From Oscillospiraceae bacterium (GTDB taxonomy: Bacteria; Bacillota; Clostridia; Oscillospirales; Oscillospiraceae), in NCBI GenBank assembly GCA_902761635.1, contig CACWLG010000047.1, positions 1 to 35,640 of the forward strand: DNA of 35,640 bases, read 5' to 3'. Position numbers and translations under genes: made by a program. The notes under the pieces were generated by a model. It was not told where the DNA came from and did no database searches. It worked only from the letters and a program-made list of their open reading frames with translations. Positions 1-7,772 of this stretch are shown here, piece by piece (the stretch's first letter is position 1; each line of letters opens with the position of its first letter).

Positions 1-95
1 CGAATGGTGGTGTCGGCAAGCATCTTGCCGTCCTCGTCCAGAATGACCGCCTTGGTGTAGGTGGAACCAACGTCACAACCGCCGAAATATTTCAT
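1..95 (-). CDS. 2-hydroxyacyl-CoA dehydratase activator (BadF/HgdC-type ATPase), 5' part only
   Basis: Only the first 31 codons are inside the window. They begin MKYFGGCDVGSTYTKAVILD, which matches the phosphate-binding start (DxGSTxTK) of the ASKHA-fold activator ATPases. In this family an iron-sulfur homodimer hydrolyses ATP to inject one high-energy electron into the dehydratase. The start is supported by AAGGAG ten bases upstream of the ATG. It is the last visible gene of the leftward dehydratase operon, and activator plus two dehydratase subunits is the usual gene set. The CxxC-type cluster ligands expected further on cannot be checked because the gene leaves the window. Confidence 0.85.
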   Translation of the reverse strand, partial: MKYFGGCDVGSTYTKAVILDEDGKMLADTTI

Positions 96-145
96 GTATC
101 ATTATCTCCTTGTATGTTTTAACAAATCCAACCGGTATTATTTGG

Positions 146-163
146 CTTCCCCTCAAGGGGAAG
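146..163. repeat. small palindrome in operon gap
   Basis: CTTCCCC-TCAA-GGGGAAG, a 7-bp perfect stem, lies between the 72-residue membrane protein gene and the activator gene. Similar CCC/GGG palindromes occur in other gaps of this window (6845-6860, 21454-21473, 22977-23100). It is probably a remnant of a dispersed intergenic element; no T-run suggests a terminator on the minus strand. Confidence 0.45.
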
Positions 164-183
164 GCTGCGCTTTGCCATTCAGT

Positions 184-402
184 TTAAGAGTTAAAATCGT
201 ACTTGGGGAACTTGTCGATCTCGTAGGGCGCTTTGAGGGTGTCCTTGCGCTCCATGTTGTCATAGTGCTTCTTGAGGAAGGGCTCCACCACGTTAAAGAG
301 GAGCTTGCCGTCCAGGTCGAAGAAGAACACCACAAACAGGGCCACGTTGGCAATCAACGCGATGCGGAAAAGCTTCAGGATAAACTTGAAAATCGTCTTC
401 AT
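184..402 (-). CDS. small membrane protein in dehydratase operon, unknown function
   Basis: A 72-residue protein with one hydrophobic segment (about residues 10-28, IALIANVALFVVFFF) after a short basic N-terminus, then a charged tail rich in Lys, Asp and Tyr. The start has AAGGAG eight bases upstream and lies 12 bases after the stop of the alpha-like subunit, so it is very likely translated from the same mRNA. I do not recognise the family. Its place between the dehydratase subunits and the activator suggests a role with that enzyme, for example at the membrane, but this is inference from position only. Confidence 0.75.
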   Translation of the reverse strand: MKTIFKFILKLFRIALIANVALFVVFFFDLDGKLLFNVVEPFLKKHYDNMERKDTLKAPYEIDKFPKYDFNS

Positions 403-414
403 ATCGTACTCTCC

Positions 415-1987
415 TTACCAGGTCATGGAGTCGTCAAAGTCAAGCAGAGACGGGTCCAGGGGCTCTTCGTGCATGACGGTGCTCATGTAATCGTTGATGA
501 GGCGGCGGATCTCGGCACGGGAGACGGTGCGGCTGTCAGGCAGAGCGTGAGGAATCCAGAAGGCCTTGATGTCTCTCTTGCGGAACTCGTCCTCAAACAG
601 GCCGTGCAGGCCCTGCACGCCCTTGCACTGGAGCTGGTCATACATGGCAACCATGTCGCAGTTGAAGCGCTTCATGTAATCCCAGAGCTCGAACATGTGG
701 TGCATGCCGCCGACGGCCATGCGGCGCATCGGGGCCCACATGTGGTACTGGGCCATGTCCTCGAGCGTATGCTCGTAGGAATCCGTGCGGATCTCCATGT
801 CGAACATGAGCGAGTCCATGTTGATGACGACGTTCAGGCCCCAGCAGTTGTAGGCCCAGGTGCACCAGTTGGAGTAGTACAGCGGGGCGCAGGACCAGGC
901 GATCACGCGGTGGCGGGTCTGGGGGAACCTTTCTGTCGGTGACGTGCCACATCTCCCAGTCGCCGTACTGGGACTGGTAAATGCGGTAGAGAGCCTGGGC
1001 GACGCCGTTGATGGGGTAATACGGAGTCTTTGCGTCAACCTCCCATTTCTCCCACTCGAAGCGCTGCAGCTCGTTCTGAAGCTCGAGCTTCTTTGTGAGC
1101 TTCTCCCAGCTGAAGGGGATGCCGTACTGCTGCTCGACGAACTTCCAGAGCTCTTCGATCTCGCGCATGACGTACTTCCTGACCAGTGGATCGTCAAAGA
1201 GCATGGGCATGGGCAGAGAGAAGAGAGGCTTGTCAAAGAACCAGTCCTGCAGGGTGGAGGTGGAGACGGAGGCGTCGCAGGCCTCGTTGCAGGTGATGAC
1301 GGCAGGGGCGTAGTCGGGCACATCGTCCAGGACGAAGATGCCGGCCTCGGCCTGGCACATGGGGCAGGGGTCGCCGGGCAGGCCGATGGACTGGACTGCG
1401 TCGATATAGTTTAAAACCGTGTGGGAGTTGACGTGGCAGGTGACGAAATAAGGGATCATCTCCAGCGGGACATTGGTGATCTCCCCGTCCCAGGGATAGA
1501 ACACGCCGCCCCAGACAGTCTCGTTATGGGCGATGGTGTGTCTGTACAGGTCGTTCTGCCTGCCGCCGTGCAGGCGGGTATCGGCGGCGAACATGCGCTG
1601 GAACTGGCGGATGGTGGTGGCGACCATGGCGCGGTAGTGCCAGGCGGAGGCCTTCATCGCCTCGCCGCGCATCCCCTCCAGGCCGCGATCAAACCAGTGG
1701 AGGACCGGCAGATAGGTCTGGCCGACCCAGCGGTAGCGCCAGAGGCCCTTGGCAAAGGTGATGGGCCCGTACATGACCATGATGTCCTTGACCATGAAGA
1801 TGTAGTTATAAAGCCAGATGTTGTAAAAGTAGTACATGGTGTCGGGGACGCCGCGCCATTCTCTGTGCTTGTAGAGGTGGGTCTTGTCCTCGTGCAGCTC
1901 GCCGAGGCGGCGGCCGCCTTCCTCGGCGGTATGGGGTTTGCCGTACCAGAAATCTTTCAGGATTTTGCTGAAGGTCTTTTTAGCCAT
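415..1987 (-). pseudogene. 2-hydroxyacyl-CoA dehydratase alpha-like subunit, interrupted by a 1-base frameshift
   Basis: The start MAKKTFSKILKDFWYG has AGGAGGG upstream and follows the previous stop by one base. The protein reads normally for about 350 residues, including a Cys-rich stretch (GDPCPMCQAEAG, ITCNEACDA) expected of an iron-sulfur dehydratase subunit. At a run of five G on the plus strand (921-925) the frame is lost. Dropping one base from that run gives VPQTRHRVIAWSCAPLYY and restores a good reading frame to the stop at 415 (tail RRLINDYMSTVMHEEP). The restored protein is about 523 residues. Either a sequencing/assembly indel in a homopolymer or a genuine recent inactivation or phase variant. 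Both halves look well conserved, which favours an indel or a very recent event. Confidence 0.8.
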
Positions 1988-1988
1988 T

Positions 1989-3200
1989 TTACTTGCCCTC
2001 CTGGATCTTCTTGATCTCAACACTCTCTACGAAGGCCTGGAAACGGGTGCGCAGCTGGCCGGAAGCCGTGTTGATGTACTCCTTTTCGATTGAGCAAACG
2101 GGCAGGCCGAAGTCGCGCTTGAGGATGACGGTGTCGATGACGCGCTCATAGCTCCAGTACTCGCAGAATTTGTTGGAGGCAATGATGACGCCGTCGGCGT
2201 GGTACTCTCCGGCAAGCTCCGCGATCCTCTTCTTTCTGGCGCGCATCTCGTCCTGGGGCATGAAGCGCGGGCAGTTGGAGGAGTGCAGATAGTGCTTTGC
2301 GATGGCGTAGACAGGGTCAACGCCATCGGGCAGCTCGATGATCTGGCGCGACTCCACTGCACCGTAGCAGTAGCGGTCACACACCACGCGGGCGCCGCAG
2401 CTCTCTATAAGCTTGGTGAAGCCGGGATCGTCATTCTCAGAGCCGGCAAGCAGCACCTTGCAGCGGAACTCCTTCTTCATGTCTGGCTCGCGCTTCTTCA
2501 TCTCCTCCGCCGTCTCGCGCAGATACGGGAGGATCAGATGCTTGGGACATACCAGCGAGCAGAGCTGGATCACATGGAACTCATAGCCGGTGATGGTGGG
2601 GTTTTCAAGCTTGCGGTAATCGCCGATCTCATTGATGAGGCGGGAGACCTCGTTGTGCTGTTCGACCGCCTTGCGGATGGCTTCGTCGGAGATGTCGATG
2701 CCGAAATGCTCCTGCAGGGGCTTGAGCACATGGGCGCGAAGCTGGGTGGCGTAGTGCTCATAGGCGATCTCGTTATTTTTGAAGGGAACGTCGGTAAATT
2801 CACAGAAAAAATCATCGTTGTCGATGATGCGCATATCGTCGACAGAGTCGAGGTGCTTCTGCTGCAGGTGCTCCTGGAAGCGGCAGGTGGCCGTGCAGGT
2901 CTCGGTTGCCATCTGCGCGTCGAGGAAATTGAAGCCGCCCTCCAGGGCACGCTCCATCAGGCTTCTGGCATAGTGGCAGACGCGGGCGGACATGTAGTAG
3001 GTCGCAATGTCGGGAGATGTGCAGCGCGGCGCTCTCAGTCTCACAGAGAAGCAGCCGGGCAGGTCGAGAAGTACTTCAGGCATGAAATAGCAGGTGTAGC
3101 CGATGGCGCGCAGGCCGTCCTTCTTGGCCTTTTGCACCAGCTCGTTATTGGCTTCCTGAAGCAGATTCTCAAAGTAAATCAGATGCTTGAGATCTTTCAC
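1989..3200 (-). CDS. 2-hydroxyacyl-CoA dehydratase beta-like subunit
   Basis: About 403 residues of the HgdB/BcrB-type family, which eliminates water from 2-hydroxyacyl-CoA thioesters by a ketyl-radical mechanism in amino-acid fermentation. Seen: Cys-rich N-terminal half (Cys37, 50, 60, 75, 102 and 106 in GTG-start numbering), APRCTSPDIATYY, and a C-terminal SNKFCEYWSYERV segment like the cluster-binding end of the family. An ATG 22 codons upstream (3266) has no ribosome site and falls where transcription should start; the GTG at 3200 has GGAGGG seven bases upstream, so I take 3200. First gene of the operon; the alpha-like gene starts one base after its stop. Substrate cannot be told from sequence. 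Confidence 0.88.
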   Translation of the reverse strand: MKDLKHLIYFENLLQEANNELVQKAKKDGLRAIGYTCYFMPEVLLDLPGCFSVRLRAPRCTSPDIATYYMSARVCHYARSLMERALEGGFNFLDAQMATETCTATCRFQEHLQQKHLDSVDDMRIIDNDDFFCEFTDVPFKNNEIAYEHYATQLRAHVLKPLQEHFGIDISDEAIRKAVEQHNEVSRLINEIGDYRKLENPTITGYEFHVIQLCSLVCPKHLILPYLRETAEEMKKREPDMKKEFRCKVLLAGSENDDPGFTKLIESCGARVVCDRYCYGAVESRQIIELPDGVDPVYAIAKHYLHSSNCPRFMPQDEMRARKKRIAELAGEYHADGVIIASNKFCEYWSYERVIDTVILKRDFGLPVCSIEKEYINTASGQLRTRFQAFVESVEIKKIQEGK

Positions 3201-3272
3201 AAGAATACCCTCCAAAATGTAATTCCGTGTATGGTTACGAGCGGACGCAATACGCCCTTTACTCATGCTTAT

Positions 3273-3301
3273 ATTTTAACAAAGCACACATGCAATGTCA
3301 A
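3273..3301 (-). promoter_or_regulatory. promoter of the dehydratase operon
   Basis: On the minus strand TTGACA (3301-3296), 17 bases, TAAAAT (3278-3273). This is close to the housekeeping sigma consensus. Transcription should start near 3266, giving a leader of about 66 bases before the GTG at 3200. Confidence 0.75.
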
Positions 3302-3373
3302 TTCTCATTTCGTCAAAACCGTGAATGATTCGATGTTTTCGCCGTTCGTTTCTGTACATTTTGCTGTTTTTGT

Positions 3374-4531
3374 CTAAATATTCGGGGTATTCAGCCTGTA
3401 TTCAATCTCTTTTCTTGCAGCCGCGGCGCTCCCCTGGATCATCTGGGGCTTGCCGCCGCCGCGGCCGTCGATGGCGGCGTTGATGGCCCTGGCCCCGGCG
3501 CGCAGGTCGCAGTGCAGGCTCCCGATGATATAGCGCCAGCCGTCGCTGTCGCTGCCGACAAAGACCGCGGCAAAGCCCCCGGCCTTGGGCATCAGGCGAT
3601 TCACGAGCTCCCGCTGGGCGATCTCGCCGAGCACGTCACTGAAGAGGACAATATTGCCGTCCCTCTCCCCTTCCGCGTCCGCCATGTATTGGATCAGGGC
3701 GAGCGACAGGGCATCACAGCGCTCCTTCATGCTCTGCTGCTCGCTCAAAATGCGCTGCACAGCCTGGGTGACTTCCCCACGCTTTGCGCTGAGAGCGCGG
3801 GAGATCTCCGTGACGCTCTCCTGCCGGGCACGATAGTCCTCGAGGGCATCCATGCCGCAGATCACGCTGACGCGCTGGCCGCCCCTGTGGCGCTGGCTGT
3901 CGAGGATTTTCACAAGGCCCACCTCGCCGGTGCGTTCCACATGGGGCGCGCAGCAGGCGCAGCGGTCCACGCCCGGGATCTCCACGATGCGCACGTTCTC
4001 CGTCAGCTCCAGCTTGCTGCGGTAGTCGAGCGTGCGGAGCTCCGCCTCATCGGGAAACCAGATGTGTAGCGGAAGGTTTTGGCGCACGACCTCATTTGCC
4101 CGTGTTTCCAGCTCCATGAGCTGCTCCCGGGCAAGCTCTCCGGAGAAGTCGATGATCATGCACTCGGCGCCCATGTGAAAGCCCACGTTGTCATAGCCAC
4201 AGGCGCTGTGGACAAGGCCGGAGAGAATGTGCTCGCCCGAGTGGTTCTGCATACGGCGCAGCCTCTGCTCTCTGTCGATCTCGCCGCGGACGCTTTCGCC
4301 GACCTCAAGGGGCGCGTCGGTGTAGTGGCGGATCTCCCCGTCCCGCTCATGTACGTCCGTCACACGAACGCCGCCGAGGGTGCCGGTGTCGGCAAGCTGT
4401 CCCCCGCCCTCCGGGAAAAAGGCCGTCCGGTCGAGGACAACGCTGTATCCCGTTTTCTCCGTGCGGCAGTCGAGGACGGCTGCGTCGAAGTCAAAGAGAT
4501 GGCTGTCAAGATAATAGAGTTTTTCGGTCAT
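3374..4531 (-). CDS. alaX: alanyl-tRNA editing protein, AlaX long form
   Basis: A 385-residue free-standing editing enzyme that hydrolyses Ser- (or Gly-) mischarged tRNA-Ala. Seen: the glycine-rich motif PEGGGQ (residues 40-45), the zinc ligands HSGEH (His97, His101) and CCAPH (Cys193, His197), and the SGE/GFHMG core of the second additional domain. The C-terminal part (about 230-385) with GGGKPQMIQGSA is a DHHA1-like RNA-binding domain, which makes it the long form. The ATG has AGGAG about ten bases upstream. It lies 60 bases after the repeat/hydrolase-like gene, in the same direction. Confidence 0.93.
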   Translation of the reverse strand: MTEKLYYLDSHLFDFDAAVLDCRTEKTGYSVVLDRTAFFPEGGGQLADTGTLGGVRVTDVHERDGEIRHYTDAPLEVGESVRGEIDREQRLRRMQNHSGEHILSGLVHSACGYDNVGFHMGAECMIIDFSGELAREQLMELETRANEVVRQNLPLHIWFPDEAELRTLDYRSKLELTENVRIVEIPGVDRCACCAPHVERTGEVGLVKILDSQRHRGGQRVSVICGMDALEDYRARQESVTEISRALSAKRGEVTQAVQRILSEQQSMKERCDALSLALIQYMADAEGERDGNIVLFSDVLGEIAQRELVNRLMPKAGGFAAVFVGSDSDGWRYIIGSLHCDLRAGARAINAAIDGRGGGKPQMIQGSAAAARKEIEYRLNTPNI

Positions 4532-4591
4532 GGTATGTCACTCTCCTGTTGTGCGTTTTCATTCGTTGTCTGTACATTTTGCCGGCCTGTC

Positions 4592-5899
4592 TCACGGGTC
4601 CTGCGCCCGCAGGCGGCGAAAGCTGTAAATGCTGCCGGGGCAGGGATCCTTCCTGTCGCCGAGGGCCCAGTCGACGACGCCGAGCTCAAAGGCATCGTAG
4701 GTGATCTGTTCATGTTCATCCTGCAGGCAGCCTGCCAGCATGACAAAGCAGCCAGCATTCACAAGGCGGGCCACCGGCTCATAGTCCGTGTCCACCCAGG
4801 TAGGCTGGAAGAGATAGAGCTGGGCAGCGAGGCGGGCAAGTTCCCGGCACTGCGCCTGCGTCGGTACAAGCTCCGGCTCGTTCCAGGCGTTGCCGGCGTC
4901 CAGGGAGAGGACGCAGGGGACCCGGATGGCGGCGTCCTGCTCGGCAAGGAGCGGGAACTGCAGGGCGGGATAGGCTCCGAGGCTTGAACCCGCAGCCAGC
5001 ACCTGCATCGGGAAAAGGCCGCAGTCCGCCGCCGCCTCATCCAGAAGCCGCAGGGCCTTCCGGCAGCAGAGCTCCATATCCGGCAGATCGTTGCGCCGCA
5101 GGAAGACCGCAAGGGTGTTCGGCGCGGGGTTTGCCATGTAATAATACAGGAACTCGGTATACAGCTCCTCATCCCGTCCGCCGGGGAAATAGACAAAGAA
5201 GCGGGTATCCGCGTTTGCCTCCTCCGGGAACAGGAAGTAGGCATCCGCTGTTTGATAAGCTTTCTGATAGAAGGGATTGTCAAAGCGCCGGGAGGCGTCG
5301 CTGAGTTTGACGCGGGTGAGGTCCGTCTGCTGCGCGAGCATCTTCTGCCCGCGCTTGAGAAGCTTTGCGCTGTCCCGATAGTCGCCGCACTCCCGCCAGA
5401 GTGTACAGGCAAGCTCGAGCTTTCCGCCCGCGGCAAGCTGCGGCGCGCGCGCATAGAGGGCCGGGATCAGCGCCTGCAGCGCCTCCTTTGCGCCCGGATA
5501 GCCGCCAAGTGTTATGTAAACTTCTCGTGCTTCCTCCGGCTTTCCGTTTGCCGCGAGGTCGCCGGCCCGCAGAAACGCGCAGTCTTGCAGGAGTGCAGAG
5601 CTGTCCTCGTAAGGGTCAAGCTCCGTGAGGATCGCTTCCGCCTGTCGGTAGTCCCCTTCCTCCAGCAGTTGTTTTGCCTCCTGATAGCGGGCATATTTCA
5701 TGCGCTCTGTACAGAGATCGGCGCAGGCTTCGTCCCCAAGCCGGAGATACAGCTCCCTCGCCTCGGCATAGGCCCCGGCTTCAAAGAGGCGCTCAGCCTC
5801 GTCAAAGCGAACCTGTCCCTGATAAAGCCGCACGCCCAGCACCGCGCCGAACATGATGAAAATTGTAAATGCAGTCAGAAGCAAGCCCTTTGTTTTCAA
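4592..5899 (-). CDS. membrane-anchored protein with TPR-like repeats and a hydrolase-like C-terminal half
   Basis: 435 residues, TTG start (5899) chosen because AAAGGAG lies six bases upstream and the product begins with a signal-anchor (LLLTAFTIFIMFGAVLGV, residues 7-24). Residues about 30-200 hold repeated helical pairs of the tetratricopeptide kind (AERLFEAGAYAEARELY, QLLEEGDYRQAEAIL). The rest carries GSSLGAY near residue 306, which fits the G-x-S-x-G nucleophile elbow of alpha/beta hydrolases, followed by VLSLDAGNAW. The domain would be outside the cell. I cannot name a substrate or a known family. The hydrolase reading is an inference from one motif. Confidence 0.72.
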   Translation of the reverse strand: MKTKGLLLTAFTIFIMFGAVLGVRLYQGQVRFDEAERLFEAGAYAEARELYLRLGDEACADLCTERMKYARYQEAKQLLEEGDYRQAEAILTELDPYEDSSALLQDCAFLRAGDLAANGKPEEAREVYITLGGYPGAKEALQALIPALYARAPQLAAGGKLELACTLWRECGDYRDSAKLLKRGQKMLAQQTDLTRVKLSDASRRFDNPFYQKAYQTADAYFLFPEEANADTRFFVYFPGGRDEELYTEFLYYYMANPAPNTLAVFLRRNDLPDMELCCRKALRLLDEAAADCGLFPMQVLAAGSSLGAYPALQFPLLAEQDAAIRVPCVLSLDAGNAWNEPELVPTQAQCRELARLAAQLYLFQPTWVDTDYEPVARLVNAGCFVMLAGCLQDEHEQITYDAFELGVVDWALGDRKDPCPGSIYSFRRLRAQDP

Positions 5900-5944
5900 C
5901 GCAGTCTCCTTTTGTTGTGTCCGCTTCTCTCTGTCTTGTTGTTG

Positions 5945-5971
5945 AAAAGCCGCCCGGCGGGCGGCTTTTTT
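5945..5971. terminator. intrinsic terminator
   Basis: AAAAGCCGCCC-GGC-GGGCGGCTTTT, an 11-bp perfect stem three bases beyond the stop of the rhomboid-like gene. Runs of A and T on the two sides let it work in both directions; on the minus strand it would separate the rhomboid-like gene from the TPR-like gene. Confidence 0.75.
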
Positions 5972-5974
5972 CTC

Positions 5975-6805
5975 TCACTCCGTAAAGTGGATGTGGTTGT
6001 TGATGTGGTCGCTGCAGAAGCAGTGGTAGCCGGCGCAGCGGGAGCAGTAGCGAAACTCCAGATTCGGATAGTCCGTATCCGTCCTGCCGCAGACAGCGCA
6101 TTTGTGGGTGTACAGCTTATCCTGCTGCTCACGCCGGATGCGGGCGGATTCGCGCTTAAAGTTGATGGTGCTCTTGCTCTGCCTGCGCGGCAGCATGGCC
6201 TTGAGGTCACCGCTGCAGAAGATCAGGAAGTTCAGCACGGCCACCACCGGCAGCAGGTTCTCCGGGAAGGGCGTGGTGATAACAGAGATGAGGAAAAAGG
6301 CCGCGTCCACCAGCGCCAGATATTTCATCTTCACGGGGATGATAAACAGGAACAGCACCTGCATGTCCGGAAAGAGGGCGGCAAAGGAGAAGAACATGCT
6401 GAGATAAATGTAGGTCGAGCTCAGGTTCACCGAACGGCCGGCGACAAAATAGATGAGAAAGCCGTAGAGGACCGTGAGGATCACACCGGTGAAGAAGTAG
6501 ATGGTGAACTGCCCTGTGCCCCACTGGTTTTCCAGGGTGTTGCCGATCCAGTAATAAAAATAAAAGGCGATGAAGGCCAGCACTCCGGTGGAGGGCGGGA
6601 TAAACACGAAGCTGATGATACGCCAGATCTGGCCCCGCAGGATCAGCGCGGGGTTAAAGTAGAGATAGCTCATCAGCGGCTGGTTGATCGCGCCGAGGAT
6701 CCAGAACACCACGTTTGCGATCACGATGTAGCGCATCAGGTTGGGAATGCCGAAATCCGGGTGGCGGGCACAAAATTCCTCAATTTTTCTTCTTGGATCA
6801 GTCAT
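5975..6805 (-). CDS. rhomboid-fold membrane protein with C-terminal zinc-ribbon-like tail
   Basis: 276 residues. Six or so hydrophobic segments (residues about 25-200) show the spacing of bacterial rhomboids and their relatives (YWIGNTLENQWGTGQF resembles the loop between the first helices). I do not see the Gly-x-Ser-Gly and late His of an active intramembrane protease, so it is probably a non-catalytic relative. The last 50 residues hold KCAVCGRT and YCSRCAGYHCFCSDH, two Cys pairs with extra Cys/His that should bind zinc. AGGAG lies seven bases before the ATG. Confidence 0.75.
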   Translation of the reverse strand: MTDPRRKIEEFCARHPDFGIPNLMRYIVIANVVFWILGAINQPLMSYLYFNPALILRGQIWRIISFVFIPPSTGVLAFIAFYFYYWIGNTLENQWGTGQFTIYFFTGVILTVLYGFLIYFVAGRSVNLSSTYIYLSMFFSFAALFPDMQVLFLFIIPVKMKYLALVDAAFFLISVITTPFPENLLPVVAVLNFLIFCSGDLKAMLPRRQSKSTINFKRESARIRREQQDKLYTHKCAVCGRTDTDYPNLEFRYCSRCAGYHCFCSDHINNHIHFTE

Positions 6806-6844
6806 TGCTATACTCCTGCTTCCTTTGATTGTTTTATCAATATA

Positions 6845-6860
6845 CCCCCTTTGAGAGGGG
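6845..6860. repeat. small palindrome upstream of rlmB
   Basis: CCCC-TTTGAGAG-GGGG type hairpin in the divergent gap between the rhomboid-like gene and rlmB. It resembles the other short CCC/GGG palindromes in the window; function unknown. Confidence 0.35.
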
Positions 6861-6896
6861 ATGTCTATAAAATTTTGTAAATTCGCAAACAGGGGC

Positions 6897-6925
6897 TTTC
6901 AAAAAAAGCGCGGGTATGGTAATAT
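6897..6925 (+). promoter_or_regulatory. possible rlmB promoter
   Basis: TTTCAA, 17 bases, TAATAT (6920-6925). Weak match to consensus, but the only fair candidate in the 150-base divergent gap, about 30 bases before the rlmB start. Confidence 0.35.
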
Positions 6926-6958
6926 GTAAACTAAGTTATGATTGGGAGAGAAGCGAAT

Positions 6959-7729
6959 ATGGACAGAGAAAAAGAGACCGGCCGCGAGGTCGTTGAAAAC
7001 GAAATCATAGAAGGCCGCAACGCGGTCATTGAAGCCCTGCGGGCCGGGCGCGCCATCGACAAGATCTTCATTGCCAAGGGGGATGTGGACAAAACGCTGG
7101 GGCATATCGCCTCCCGGGCGCGCGAGAAGGGCGTGGTGGTGGTCGAGGCGGACCGCCGCAAGCTGGACTTTATGAGCCGCACCAAAGCCCACCAGGGCGT
7201 GGTTGCCCTTGCAGCCATGCGCGACTACTGCGAGGTGGCGGATATCCTCGCTGTCGCCGAAGAGCGGGGCGAGCCGCCCTTCGTCATCGTCTGCGACGAG
7301 ATCAGCGATCCCCATAACCTGGGCGCCATCATCCGCACCGCCGAGTGCGTCGGCGCACACGGCGTCGTGATTCCGAAGCGCCGCAGCGCGGGGCTGACCG
7401 CCATCGTGGGCAAGGCCTCCGCGGGCGCCGCCGAATACATGGCCATTGCAAGGGTAGCAAATCTCTCCTCCGCCCTCAAGGAGCTGAAGGAGGCCGGCCT
7501 CTGGGTCTACGGCACCGCAGCCGACGGGGCAAGCCCCCTGTGGAGCATGGATCTCACCGGACCCATCGCGCTTGTGATCGGTTCGGAGGGGGACGGCATG
7601 GGCCGCCTGGTGCGGGAGAGCTGCGATTTTGTGCTCAGTCTTCCTATGAAGGGACAGCTCAATTCCCTCAATGCCTCCGCCGCAGCAGCCGTCACCATGT
7701 ATGAGGTCCTGCGGCAGAGAAGCCGCTGA
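6959..7729 (+). CDS. rlmB: 23S rRNA (guanosine-2'-O)-methyltransferase RlmB
   Basis: A SpoU/TrmH-family enzyme (256 residues) that methylates a ribose 2'-OH of 23S rRNA using S-adenosylmethionine. Seen: N-terminal RNA-binding part starting IIEGRNAVIEALRAG; the three knot motifs NLGAIIRTAECVGAHGVV, LVIGSEGDGMGRLV and LPMKGQLNSLNASAAAA. An upstream in-frame ATG at 6938 has no ribosome site; the ATG at 6959 has GGGAGAG in front, so I choose it. The next gene starts 43 bases on. Confidence 0.94.
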   Translation: MDREKETGREVVENEIIEGRNAVIEALRAGRAIDKIFIAKGDVDKTLGHIASRAREKGVVVVEADRRKLDFMSRTKAHQGVVALAAMRDYCEVADILAVAEERGEPPFVIVCDEISDPHNLGAIIRTAECVGAHGVVIPKRRSAGLTAIVGKASAGAAEYMAIARVANLSSALKELKEAGLWVYGTAADGASPLWSMDLTGPIALVIGSEGDGMGRLVRESCDFVLSLPMKGQLNSLNASAAAAVTMYEVLRQRSR

Positions 7730-7772
7730 TTTATGTTTGATCCGCACCCGGAGAGAAGGGCAGGTAACAGCA

